Of a stretch of 39,869 nt of DNA, positions 24,721 through 32,339 are shown one piece after another; the stretch's first letter is position 1, and each line of letters opens with the position of its first letter. The DNA is from Trueperaceae bacterium (GTDB taxonomy: Bacteria; Deinococcota; Deinococci; Deinococcales; Trueperaceae), in contig DASVDQ010000012.1 of assembly GCA_036381035.1 (NCBI GenBank), positions 40,001-79,869 of the forward strand, read 5' to 3'. Made by a program: the position numbers and the translations under genes. The notes beneath the pieces were generated by a model. That model did not search any database, was not told the origin of the DNA, and saw only the letters and a list, made by a program, of their open reading frames with translations.

Positions 24721-24738
24721 GTTCACGGAGCGTTCACG
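24721..24738. promoter_or_regulatory. Direct repeat GTTCACG-N4-GTTCACG, candidate OmpR/PhoB-type operator
   Basis: Two exact 7-base copies (24721-24727, 24732-24738) with an 11-base period. They lie 32 bases upstream of a TACCCT -10-like box (24771-24776) of the SHOCT gene, the usual activator position. An OmpR-family regulator is encoded one gene further on. Confidence 0.5.
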
Positions 24739-24830
24739 TTACGGCCCCCTGCGCTTCACCGCGCCGGACCTACCCTCCGAGCGTGGCCGGGCAGCCTGAC
24801 GGCGCCCGGCGAACGGGAAGGAGCGAAGAG

Positions 24831-25262
24831 ATGTTCCACGCGTTCGGACACGGCGCCGGGTTCGGCTTCGGCCTCGGGTTCCTCAACCTGCTCGGCACCA
24901 TCCTGTTCATCGTGCTCATCGTCTACCTCGTCAAGTCCTTCGTGCGAGGCGGCTGGCGAGGCGGCCGGGGCCCCTACGGCGGCGAGCCCGGCTGGCGGCC
25001 CGGCTGGTGGGGCGGCCCCCCGGGGCGCTGGTCGGCGCAGGGCGAGAACAGCGGCGATGAGGCCATGCGCATCGCCCGCGACCGGCTGGCGTCCGGCGAG
25101 GTCACGCCGGAGCAGTACGAGGCCATCAAGCGCGGCCTGAGCAGCACCGAGGCGCCGTACGGCAGGCCCGACGGCGCGCTGGCCAAGGCCAGGGCACGCT
25201 TCGCCAGGGGCGAGATCTCCCTCGAGGAGTTCGAGGCCGTCAAGCGGGCCCTCCTGGCCTGA
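24831..25262 (+). CDS. Membrane-anchored protein with two SHOCT domains
   Basis: 143 residues; AAGGAG precedes the ATG. A Gly/Phe/His-rich start (HAFGHGAGFGFGLGF) leads into one membrane helix (about 18-38). A Gly/Trp/Pro-rich linker (40-70) follows, then two copies of the short SHOCT motif: ARDRLASGEVTPEQYEAIK (82-100) and ARARFARGEISLEEFEAVK (120-138). SHOCT modules are about 30 residues, usually C-terminal and single, and are thought to mediate assembly. The gene precedes a two-component system in the same direction, but a strong hairpin separates them. It may be an envelope-stress effector of that system (inference). Confidence 0.85.
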   Translation: MFHAFGHGAGFGFGLGFLNLLGTILFIVLIVYLVKSFVRGGWRGGRGPYGGEPGWRPGWWGGPPGRWSAQGENSGDEAMRIARDRLASGEVTPEQYEAIKRGLSSTEAPYGRPDGALAKARARFARGEISLEEFEAVKRALLA

Positions 25263-25276
25263 GGGCCGCACCGGGA

Positions 25277-25304
25277 GCGCCGCCCGCCGCAGCGCGGGCG
25301 GCGC
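25277..25304 (+). terminator. Strong GC hairpin after the SHOCT gene
   Basis: GCGCCGCCCGC (25277-25287) and GCGGGCGGCGC (25294-25304) form a perfect 11-base stem with a 6-base loop. The downstream CCTGCTTGC is only weakly T-rich, so a terminator or attenuator is likely but not certain. Confidence 0.55.
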
Positions 25305-25385
25305 CCTGCTTGCGGCCGGGGCGCACCCGGACGTGGGCGGCGCGCCCGCCCGCGCTGCGGCACAATGCCCCGAGGAGAGTTCGAC

Positions 25386-26063
25386 ATGGCCACAGGCACG
25401 GTCCTCATCGTCGAGGACGAGCGCACGCTCGTCGGGATCCTCACCGACTACCTGAGGCGGGAGGGCTTCCGCGTCGAGACCGCCTTCGACGGGACCAGGG
25501 GGCTGGAGCTGTGGCGCGCCGCCCGCCCCGACCTGATACTCCTCGACATCATGCTGCCTGGCATCGACGGCCTGGAGGTCGCCCGGCGGGTCCGCGCCGA
25601 GTCGGCGGTGCCGATCATCATGCTCACCGCCCGCGACGAAGAGGTCGACAAGCTGGTGGGGCTGGGGCTCGGCGCCGACGACTACGTGGTGAAGCCCTAC
25701 AGCCCGCGCGAGGTAGTCGCCCGGGTGAAGGCGGTGCTGCGGCGGGCCGGCGGCGGCGTCGAGGCGCCGGAGACGTTCGCGGTAGGCCGGCTGACGGTCG
25801 ACCTCGGGGCCTACGAGGCGCGCTGCGGCGACGAGGCGGTCAGCCTCACGGCCAGCGAGCTGCGCCTGCTCGCCGCCCTGGCGCGCGAGCCCGGCCGCGT
25901 GAGGCGGCGGGGCGAGCTGCTCGCGGCCGTCGGCGAGGGCGACGGCCTCGCCGACGAGCGGACCATCGACGCCCACGTGAAGAACCTGCGCCGCAAGCTC
26001 GGCGACTGCCGCGACCAGCTCGAGACGGTGCGACGCGTCGGCTACCGGCTGAGGACGGGCTAG
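25386..26063 (+). CDS. OmpR-family response regulator
   Basis: 225 residues; GAGGAG lies 8 bases before ATG 25386. Receiver domain 1-125 has acidic pair E10-D11, phospho-acceptor D54 (LILLDIMLPG), and TARDEEVDK and KPYSPREVVARV with the conserved T and K. Residues 135-225 form the winged-helix DNA-binding domain (LTASELRLLAALAREPGRV, TIDAHVKNLRRKLG, ETVRRVGYRLR). It should bind 11-base-spaced direct repeats as a dimer. The stop TAG shares its G with the GTG start of the kinase gene, so the two are coupled. Confidence 0.95.
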   Translation: MATGTVLIVEDERTLVGILTDYLRREGFRVETAFDGTRGLELWRAARPDLILLDIMLPGIDGLEVARRVRAESAVPIIMLTARDEEVDKLVGLGLGADDYVVKPYSPREVVARVKAVLRRAGGGVEAPETFAVGRLTVDLGAYEARCGDEAVSLTASELRLLAALAREPGRVRRRGELLAAVGEGDGLADERTIDAHVKNLRRKLGDCRDQLETVRRVGYRLRTG

Positions 26064-27337
26064 TGCCCCTCGGCGGCGGACCGCGCGGCGCGCCGCACCG
26101 GCCCGGTCCGCCGTGGTCCGGCGGCTGGGCGACCGGCGAGGGCCACCGCTGGCGCGGCCCGCCGCGGCACCGACGCCACTGGGGCCTCCGCCGTCGCCTC
26201 ACGTTCACCTACGCGTTCGTGGCGCTCGCGGCCGTCGCCCTCACGAGCTGGCTGACCCTGGGGGCCGTGTTCAGGGCCCAGGGCGAGCTGTTCGGGGCCG
26301 AGTGGATGCACGGCGGCCCGCCCTGGGAGCGCCTCGTCGCGCCCGACGAGGGCCGCGACGGCGCGGCCGCGCCCGGCCTCGACGGCGAGGACGTGCCGGA
26401 CCTCAGGGAGGCGCGCGAGGCGTTCCGCGGCGTGGCCAGGACCGGCCTCCTGGCGGCCCTGCTGGCGTTCCTGGTCGCGACGTGGGTGGCGGGTGCGGTG
26501 ACGCGGCGCCTCACGCGTCCCCTGCTCGCGCTCGAGGGCGGGGCCAGGCGCCTCGCGGCCGGAGAGCGCGGGATGAGGTTGGCGCTGCCGCCGTCGCGCG
26601 ACGAGCTGCGCAACCTCACCGAGGCGTTCAACTCGCTGGTGAGCGGGCTCGAGCGCCAGGAGAGCTGGCGGCGCGGGGTGGTGGCCGACATCGCCCACGA
26701 CCTGCGCACGCCGCTCTCCGTCCTGAGGAGCGAGATCGAGGCCATGCAGGACGGCGTCAGGCCCCTCGACGAGGAGGGCCTGGCGAGGCTGCACCAGGAG
26801 GTGATGCGCCTGACGCGCCTCGTCGAGGACCTGCGGACGCTCTCCGTCGCCGAGGCGGGAGGCCTGGGCCTGGAGCGCGAGCCGATCGACGTCGCGGCGT
26901 TCCTCGGTCGCGTGGTGGACGGCTTCGCGAGCCGCGCCGGCTCGGCGGGCGTCGAGCTGCGCCTGGGCCGCGTGGCCGAGGGCCTGGAGGTGGAGGCGGA
27001 CCCCGCGGCGCTCGCGCGCGTCCTCGACAACCTCGTCGACAACGCTCTGCGCTACGCCGCGCCCGGGGCGGTCGAGCTGGGCGCGCGGTCCGCGGGCGGC
27101 GAGGTGCTGATCACCGTGCGCGACCATGGACCCGGCCTGCCCGAGGGGGAGGCAGACCGCCTGTTCGAGCGCTTCTACCGCGGCGACCCGTCGCGGGCCA
27201 GGCAGGAAGGAGGCGGCTCGGGCCTGGGCCTCTCGATCGCGAAGGCTCTCGTGGAGGCGCACGGCGGCCGGCTGGAGGCCCGCGACCACCCGGAGGGCGG
27301 CGCGGAGTTCACGGTCGTGCTGCCCGCGCCAGCCTAG
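26063..27337 (+). CDS. Membrane sensor histidine kinase
   Basis: 424 residues from GTG 26063 overlapping the regulator stop. A Gly/Pro/His-rich cytosolic lead (1-45) precedes TM1 (47-69). A 60-residue outer loop follows (acidic, no obvious ligand site), then TM2 (about 129-148) and HAMP (about 150-200, RRLTRPLLALEGGARRLAAG). HisKA has the phospho-histidine H212 in DIAHDLRTPLSVL. The HATPase domain shows DNLVDNALRYA, VRDHGPGLP, LFERFYRGD and GSGLGLSIAKALVEAHGG. The layout is BaeS/CpxA-like. It phosphorylates the preceding regulator in response to an unknown envelope signal. Its stop overlaps the stop of the convergent gene. Confidence 0.95.
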   Translation: MPLGGGPRGAPHRPGPPWSGGWATGEGHRWRGPPRHRRHWGLRRRLTFTYAFVALAAVALTSWLTLGAVFRAQGELFGAEWMHGGPPWERLVAPDEGRDGAAAPGLDGEDVPDLREAREAFRGVARTGLLAALLAFLVATWVAGAVTRRLTRPLLALEGGARRLAAGERGMRLALPPSRDELRNLTEAFNSLVSGLERQESWRRGVVADIAHDLRTPLSVLRSEIEAMQDGVRPLDEEGLARLHQEVMRLTRLVEDLRTLSVAEAGGLGLEREPIDVAAFLGRVVDGFASRAGSAGVELRLGRVAEGLEVEADPAALARVLDNLVDNALRYAAPGAVELGARSAGGEVLITVRDHGPGLPEGEADRLFERFYRGDPSRARQEGGGSGLGLSIAKALVEAHGGRLEARDHPEGGAEFTVVLPAPA

Positions 27338-27822
27338 AAGTCGAGCTTCTCGTTCTCGCCCAGCCGGTCGCTGCGCCCCGTTACGGCCGCCGTGACGAGG
27401 TCGAAGAGCTGACGCACCTTGCCGGAGCTGCCGTCCCAGTACTCTGCCCGCTCCGGCTCGACGTGCAGCAGCACGAGGTCGGGGTCGTCTGGTCCGGCGA
27501 AGAACGCCTCGTTGAGCGGGTTCCACAGCTCGCGCTCCAGCTCGTCGTCGTCGACGATCCGCGCCTTGCCGGCCACCGAGACGAAGACGTTCTTGTCGGC
27601 ATCGGCGTAGCTCACGTTCACGTCCTCGCGCCCCTCGACCTGCCGCGACTTCGCGGAGGACCGCGCCGTGAGGAACCAGAGGCCGTCCTCCCTGCCCTCG
27701 CGCTGGGTGTACATGGGCCGGCTGTAGAGCCTGCCGTCGTCGCCGATCGTCGTGAGCATCGCGATCTTGACGTCCTTGACCTTGTCCCAGAGCTCGGCGC
27801 GCATCTCCGCTGGCGTGGCCAT
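27334..27822 (-). CDS. Pyridoxamine 5'-phosphate oxidase-family (general stress protein 26-like) flavin protein
   Basis: 162 residues; GAGGAGA precedes the ATG at 27822. The FMN split-barrel core is visible in IAMLTTIGDDGRLYSRPMY, LWFLTARSSAKSRQVEGR, VNVSYADADKNVFVSVAGKA and RELWNPLNEAFFAGPDDPDLV, then LLHVEPERAEYWDGSSGKV. This is the COG3871 general-stress branch, which binds a flavin; substrates are unknown. It overlaps the kinase stop by 4 bases. A 6-base stem (CGCGCC, 27844-27849; GGCGCG, 27854-27859) lies in its leader region. Confidence 0.88.
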   Translation of the reverse strand: MATPAEMRAELWDKVKDVKIAMLTTIGDDGRLYSRPMYTQREGREDGLWFLTARSSAKSRQVEGREDVNVSYADADKNVFVSVAGKARIVDDDELERELWNPLNEAFFAGPDDPDLVLLHVEPERAEYWDGSSGKVRQLFDLVTAAVTGRSDRLGENEKLDF

Positions 27823-28029
27823 GTCGCTCTCCTCTCGCCCGCTCGCGCCCTCGGGCGCGTGACCAAGGGATAGCGCGCCGGCGTGAAAGCGGGGTCGGCG
27901 GAGGCTGAGGGCCGTGGCCCTCCGGCGGCAGGCCGCGGGCGCCCCGACCGGGCGGGGATCCGCGCCGCCGACGGCCGAGCGGCGTCGCAGGGAGCGAACG
28001 GCGGCACGGCGATGTGATACTGCGTGGCC

Positions 28030-29154
28030 ATGCGCCCGCACGGCATGCCACCCGACTCGCCGCGTGAGCGGGCGACGGCCGGGCCGAGCGTGGACGAGGA
28101 GCGCTTCGACGTCGTCGTCGTGGGGGCCGGGCAGGCGGGCCTGGCGATGGGCTACCACCTGCAGCGGCTCGGCCTCCGCTTCGTCGTCCTCGAGAGGAAC
28201 GCCGAGGTCGGGGCGAGCTGGCGGCAGCGGTGGGACTCGCTGAGGCTCTTCACGCCCGCGCGCTACGACGCGCTGCCCGGCCTGCCGTTCCCTCTCGCGC
28301 CCGAGTCGTACCCGGGCAAGGACGACGTCGCCGACTACCTGCGTCGGTACGCCGAGGTCTTCGACATCCCGGTCAGGACGAACACCGCCGTGACCCGGCT
28401 CGAGCCGGAGGGCGCCGGCTTCCGCCTCCAGACGGACGGGCCCGCGGTCCACGCCCACCAGGTCGTCGTGGCCACGGGGCCCTTCCAGCGGCCCGCGGTG
28501 CCGCCGTTCGCCGCGGGCCTCGACGACGCGGTCACGCAGCTGCACAGCGCGGAGTACCGCGGTCCCGAGGCGCTCCCGGACGGGGAGGTGCTGGTCGTGG
28601 GAGGCGGCAACTCGGGCGTGCAGATCGCCGTCGAGCTCGCCGCCACGCGCCGCGTTCACCTGTCCAGGTCGCGTCCCCTGCCGACGGTGCCGGCCCGCGT
28701 CCTCGGGAGGAGCCTCTTCTGGTGGCTCGAGACCCTGGGCCTCACCAGCGTGCCGGCCGACTCCGCGCTGGGCCGGCGGATGCGGCGCCACGACGACGTC
28801 GTCATCGGCACACGTACTCGCGACCTGGTCCGCGCGGGCGCCGTCGTTCCCCGGCCGCGGGCGGTGAGCGCGCGGGGCGACAGGGTCGCCTTCGCCGACG
28901 GCTCGCACCTGCCCGTCCGGACGGTCATGTGGGCGACGGGGTACCGGCCCGACTTCTCTTGGGTCCGCGCGCCGGTGCTGGACCCGCGAGGTGAGCCGGT
29001 GCACCGCCGCGGCGTGACCGCGGTCCCGGGCCTCTACTTCCTGGGGCTGCGGTGGCAGCACACGACCGGGTCGGCGCTCCTCGGCTGGGTGGACCGTGAC
29101 GCCGCGTTCCTCGCCCAGGAGATCGCGAGGCGGAGCGCGGGACGCACCGACTAG
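28030..29154 (+). CDS. FAD/NAD(P)-dependent monooxygenase (CzcO-like)
   Basis: 374 residues from ATG 28030. An extended -10 TGTGATACT ends 8 bases before it, so the transcript is probably leaderless, and the earlier in-frame GTG at 28024 is less likely. The FAD-binding GAGQAG is at 32-37 and is followed by VLERNAEVGASWRQRWDSLRL. NAD(P)-binding GGGNSG is at 191-196, and the ATGYRPDFSW motif near 300 closes the second dinucleotide fold. This is the COG2072 family, which oxygenates soft nucleophiles or carbonyls; the substrate is unknown. The N-terminal 25 residues are disordered and Pro/Arg-rich. Confidence 0.88.
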   Translation: MRPHGMPPDSPRERATAGPSVDEERFDVVVVGAGQAGLAMGYHLQRLGLRFVVLERNAEVGASWRQRWDSLRLFTPARYDALPGLPFPLAPESYPGKDDVADYLRRYAEVFDIPVRTNTAVTRLEPEGAGFRLQTDGPAVHAHQVVVATGPFQRPAVPPFAAGLDDAVTQLHSAEYRGPEALPDGEVLVVGGGNSGVQIAVELAATRRVHLSRSRPLPTVPARVLGRSLFWWLETLGLTSVPADSALGRRMRRHDDVVIGTRTRDLVRAGAVVPRPRAVSARGDRVAFADGSHLPVRTVMWATGYRPDFSWVRAPVLDPRGEPVHRRGVTAVPGLYFLGLRWQHTTGSALLGWVDRDAAFLAQEIARRSAGRTD

Positions 29155-29229
29155 CGACCGCGTCCGGCTCCGCCATGCGCCCACACCCGCGTCGGACGGC
29201 CGCACGCGAGGCCGACCTCTCTACATGCC

Positions 29230-29259
29230 TTGACAGGAATATTCATTGTCGAGTATACA
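29230..29259 (+). promoter_or_regulatory. Promoter and probable self-operator of the arsR-like gene
   Basis: A perfect -35 TTGACA (29230-29235) is followed after 18 bases by TATACA (29254-29259). The spacer contains an inverted repeat GACA-x-GAATATTC-xx-TGTC (29232-29250) centred on the palindrome GAATATTC. An AT-rich dyad between -35 and -10 is the usual place for an ArsR-type repressor. Confidence 0.75.
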
Positions 29260-29285
29260 GATAGGAGGGAGGGCCCCCGAGTCCC

Positions 29286-29660
29286 ATGGAAGGAGACGGA
29301 GCTCAGACGACCGCGGCGGCGAGAGCGCGCATGCTGGCGACGCTGCGGGCCATCGCCGAGCCGAACCGGATGAGGATCGTCGAGCTGCTCAAGGCCGGAC
29401 CCCTCAGCGTGGGCGAGATCGCCGAGAGGCTAGGCATGAGGCAGCCGCAGGCATCCAAGCACCTCAAGGTCCTCGGCGACAGCGGGGTAGTGACCGTGAG
29501 GGCCGAGGCGAACAGGCGCATCTACTCCCTCAGCGCGGTCGCGTTCAGGACGCTGGAGGGCTGGCTCGAGACCTTCCGCTGGACGATGGAACAGCGGTTC
29601 GACGACCTCGACGCCTACCTGCGGAGGCTGCAGCGCGGCGAGGCGCGAGACGAGGACTAG
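29286..29660 (+). CDS. ArsR-family winged-helix regulator
   Basis: 124 residues. LRAIAEPNRMRIVELLKAGPL, VGEIAERLGMRQPQASKHLKV and LGDSGVVTVRAEANRRIYSL are the ArsR helix-turn-helix and wing. There is no cysteine and no clustered His/Asp site, so it is unlikely to sense metals through the classic sites. This cysteine-free type is typically paired with an SRPBCC gene, as here, 10 bases downstream. AGGAGGG lies 16 bases before the ATG, longer than usual; an internal ATG at 29331 also exists but would cut the first helix. Confidence 0.9.
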   Translation: MEGDGAQTTAAARARMLATLRAIAEPNRMRIVELLKAGPLSVGEIAERLGMRQPQASKHLKVLGDSGVVTVRAEANRRIYSLSAVAFRTLEGWLETFRWTMEQRFDDLDAYLRRLQRGEARDED

Positions 29661-29670
29661 GAGGAACGAC

Positions 29671-30186
29671 ATGGCGACGGGCAAGACCGAGCACCGGATA
29701 GAAGGCGACAACGTGCTGGTCCTGGAGCGCGTGTTCGACGCGCCGCGAGAGCTGGTGTTCAGGATGTTCGGCGACTCCGAGCACCTGAAGCACTGGTGGG
29801 GCCCGCGCGGCTGGGAGCTCCCCGTCTCCAGGCTCGACTTCCGCCCGGGCGGCTCCTGGCACTACTGCATGAAGTGCGTCGACGAGAACCAGGGCGAGTT
29901 CTACGGCGCGGAGTCGTGGGGGAAGATGTACTACCAGGAGATCGACGAGCCGAACCGGATCGTCCTCACCGACTACTTCTCCGACGCCGAGGGGAACATC
30001 GACTCCTCGCTGCCCGCCTCGAACTCGGTCTGGGAGTTCATCGACCTGGGCGGCAAGACCAAGCTGGTGAGCCGCACGACCTACGCCTCGCCCGAGGCGC
30101 TCCAGACCGTCCTCGACATGGGCATGCTGCAGGGCATCAGCGAGACCTGGGACCGCCTCGAGGAGCACGTGGCCCTGGCCGCCTGA
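29671..30186 (+). CDS. SRPBCC/AHSA1-family protein
   Basis: 171 residues; AGGAGGAACGAC precedes the ATG. The fold markers are VFDAPRELVFRMFGDSEHLKHWWGP... at 22-46 (the AHSA1 START-like opening), DFRPGGSWHYCM, WGKMYYQEIDEPNRIVLTDYF and the final helix (GMLQGISETWDRLEEHV). Such helix-grip proteins bind hydrophobic ligands in a deep pocket, and the AHSA1 branch was named after the Hsp90 activator, although bacterial members act differently. It is co-transcribed with the ArsR-like regulator, so it may sense or remove the signal that releases repression (inference). Confidence 0.9.
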   Translation: MATGKTEHRIEGDNVLVLERVFDAPRELVFRMFGDSEHLKHWWGPRGWELPVSRLDFRPGGSWHYCMKCVDENQGEFYGAESWGKMYYQEIDEPNRIVLTDYFSDAEGNIDSSLPASNSVWEFIDLGGKTKLVSRTTYASPEALQTVLDMGMLQGISETWDRLEEHVALAA

Positions 30187-30195
30187 GCCAGGAGC

Positions 30196-30275
30196 GAAGG
30201 GTTCCGGCCCTGCAGGGCCGGGTCCGTCGAGGACCGCAGCGTGGCCGGCGTGCAGCGCGCCGGCCCCGACCCTTC
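30196..30275. other. 80-base intergenic cloverleaf-like fold
   Basis: Outer stem GAAGGGT (30196-30202) pairs with ACCCTTC (30269-30275). Inside are three hairpins: CCGGCCC-TGCA-GGGCCGG (30204-30221), GTCC...GGAC (30222-30234) and GGCCGGCG-N7-CGCCGGCC (30243-30265). It lies between the SRPBCC gene and the convergent PQQ dehydrogenase. It lacks tRNA T-loop and anticodon features. It may be a bidirectional terminator, a repeat element or a structured RNA. Confidence 0.55.
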
Positions 30276-30329
30276 CCGTGGGTAGCCGTCCGGGCCGCGG
30301 TCAGCGCGGCCTGCGCCGGCGTCGTCCCG

Positions 30330-32105
30330 TCACTCGGCCGGCAGCGCGAACGAGACCAGGACCGCGCCGCCGCGCTGCGAGCGCGTGGCCGCGGCGCCGC
30401 TGGCCACGGCGACGTACTGGCGACCGTCGACCTCGTAGGTCATCGGCGGGGCCGTGATCGGGGCGCCCACCTGGAACGACCAGAGCAGCTCGCCCGTGGC
30501 GGAGTCGTAGGCGTTGAAGGTCCCGTTGGACTCGCCGGAGAACACGACGCCGCCCGCCGTGGCGAGGGTCCCGCCCGTGACGGGCTCGTCCGTCTCCACC
30601 TGCCAGACGGTCCGCCCGCCGCCGTACAGGTCCAGCGCCGTGACCGTGCCCCGCTCCTCGCCCGCCACGCCCTCCGAGGTCATCTCGAGCAGGTAGGGCG
30701 CCCCCGGGACCGGGGTCGCCGTGCGGACCTCCGGCTCGTCGATGGCCTCCACGTACAGGTAGCCGGTCGTGGGGTCGAACGAGAGCGCCGTGACGCCCAC
30801 GCCGCCCCCGCCGCCCGGGGCGGCTCTCGTGCCCTCCGCGCTGCCGCGCGAGTACATGTTCTCCTGGCGCACCACGGGCTCGCTCTGGACGAGCACCTCG
30901 CCCGTCTCCCTGTTCAGGACGTAGCAGAAACCCGACTTGCCGCAGCTCGCCAGGGCCGGTACCGTCTCGCCCTCGAGCTGGAGGTCGAAGAGGACGTTCT
31001 GCGTGGTCATGTCGTAGATGCCGTGAGGGGACTCCTGGAAGAACCACACCAGCTCGCCCGTGTCGAGGGAGAGGGCGGCGATGCCGTTCGAGTAGAGGTT
31101 GTCCCCGGGACGCATCAGGTCGATGTGTCCCGGCGCCGGGTTCCCGGTCGAGACGAACAGGAGACGGCGCTCGACGTCGACGGTGGGGATCTGCCAGGGC
31201 GAGGCGGAGCCGGCGGCCCACCCGAGGCCGTAGCGCTCGCTGAGCTCGCGCTCGGCCGCCAGGTCGCGGTCGAGCGGTGCCCCGCCGTACGCGGTCTCGA
31301 CGAAGTCCCCGGTCCAGTCGCCCTCACGCGTCGTGTACCAGCGCCAGACCTCGTCGCCCGTCTCGGCGTCGAGGGCCGCCACGAACGCCCGTCGGCCGAG
31401 GTTCGCGAGGATCCACGCCTCACCGGGGTCCTCGCCCCTGGCGACGGCGTCCGCGAGCAGGTCGGGGTCTACCGCGTTCACCTCGAAGCGCGTCGCCGTG
31501 ACCACGACCTTGCCGTCGTAGACCAGGGGTGCCCAGCGGAAGTTGTACGGCATGGGCGCGGGCGCCTCCGCGCCCTCCGGCACGAGGCGGCCGGCGTCGA
31601 AGGGCGGCACCTTGACGTCCCAGACGACCTCGCCGGTCTCCTGGTCCAGCGCGATCACGCGCTCGTCCTCGGTGGCGACGTAGACCTTCCCGTAGCCGAC
31701 GGCGGGCCCGCGGTTGCGCTCGCCGCTCACCTCGCGGGACATCTCGTGGTCGTAGCGCCACAGCTCGACGCCGGTGGCGGCGTCCAAGGCCGAGACGTCG
31801 CTCCCGGCCGACGTCACGTAGAGGACGCCGTCGACGACCAAGGGGTGCGTCTGCGTGATGCCGGGAGCCCCCATCTGGTAGATCCACGCCGGGGCGAGCC
31901 GCGAGACGCTCTGGCGGTCGATCTGGTCCAGGGTGGAGAAGCGCTGCCCGCCGAGGTCGCCGCCGTAGGTCAGCCAGTTGTGCGGCTCCTGGGCGGCGGC
32001 CTCGAGCCGGTCGTCGTCGACGAGGCCGGGTGTCTGCGCCAAGGCGAACCACGCCAGCGAGAGGACCAGACCAGAGCCGATAACCATAGCCCTCCGACTG
32101 CCCAT
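30330..32105 (-). CDS. Periplasmic PQQ-dependent (quinoprotein) dehydrogenase
   Basis: 591 residues from ATG 32105, with AAGGAGGT 7 bases upstream. The start MGSRRAMVIG plus a hydrophobic core to ALAQ is a Sec signal cut near residue 24. The mature part is an eight-bladed beta-propeller with repeated blade ends (VSALDAATGVELWRYD, VIALDQETGEVVWDVK, FVAALDAETGDEVWRWY, ALSLDTGELVWFF). NWLTYGGDLGGQRFSTLDQI is the PQQ-ADH entry motif. TGNPAPGHIDLMRPGDNLYSN corresponds to the cofactor-site region. It should oxidise an alcohol or aldehyde-type substrate. There is no CxxCH, so the haem domain of quinohaemoproteins is absent and a separate electron acceptor is needed. Confidence 0.9.
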   Translation of the reverse strand: MGSRRAMVIGSGLVLSLAWFALAQTPGLVDDDRLEAAAQEPHNWLTYGGDLGGQRFSTLDQIDRQSVSRLAPAWIYQMGAPGITQTHPLVVDGVLYVTSAGSDVSALDAATGVELWRYDHEMSREVSGERNRGPAVGYGKVYVATEDERVIALDQETGEVVWDVKVPPFDAGRLVPEGAEAPAPMPYNFRWAPLVYDGKVVVTATRFEVNAVDPDLLADAVARGEDPGEAWILANLGRRAFVAALDAETGDEVWRWYTTREGDWTGDFVETAYGGAPLDRDLAAERELSERYGLGWAAGSASPWQIPTVDVERRLLFVSTGNPAPGHIDLMRPGDNLYSNGIAALSLDTGELVWFFQESPHGIYDMTTQNVLFDLQLEGETVPALASCGKSGFCYVLNRETGEVLVQSEPVVRQENMYSRGSAEGTRAAPGGGGGVGVTALSFDPTTGYLYVEAIDEPEVRTATPVPGAPYLLEMTSEGVAGEERGTVTALDLYGGGRTVWQVETDEPVTGGTLATAGGVVFSGESNGTFNAYDSATGELLWSFQVGAPITAPPMTYEVDGRQYVAVASGAAATRSQRGGAVLVSFALPAE

Positions 32106-32169
32106 GCGCAACACCTCCTTGGCGCGAACGAGGACGCGGGAAGACCACGACGTGACGCGAGTTGCGGGG

Positions 32170-32233
32170 ATGCTAGCGCCGCCGCCGGCCGGCGACCGTC
32201 CCACGGAACCGAGGCGCTGCTCCCGTCCCACGG
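32170..32233 (-). promoter_or_regulatory. Upstream region of the PQQ dehydrogenase gene: -10 box and two 11-base repeats
   Basis: TAGCAT on the minus strand (32175-32170) is a probable -10. Upstream of it CCGTCCCACGG occurs twice, at 32196-32206 and 32223-32233, 27 bases apart. Each copy is itself a small dyad (CCGT-CCC-ACGG). The remainder of the 234-base gap to the Nudix gene is GC-rich without a gene. Confidence 0.45.
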
Positions 32234-32339
32234 GGCGACGTCGGGCGGCGCGCTCGGCGACCGGCGCCTCTGGCGCGGGCCCCTCTCGGGGGCGAGTACT
32301 TCATCGCGCCCGCCGCGCGAGGGCGGGTAACGTCCGGCC

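Noticed and set aside
30196-30275. Possible tRNA
   Set aside because: The fold has an acceptor-like stem and three arms, but there is no GGTTCGA-type T-loop, no 7-base anticodon loop and no D-loop GG, and the arms are far too GC-rich and of wrong size.
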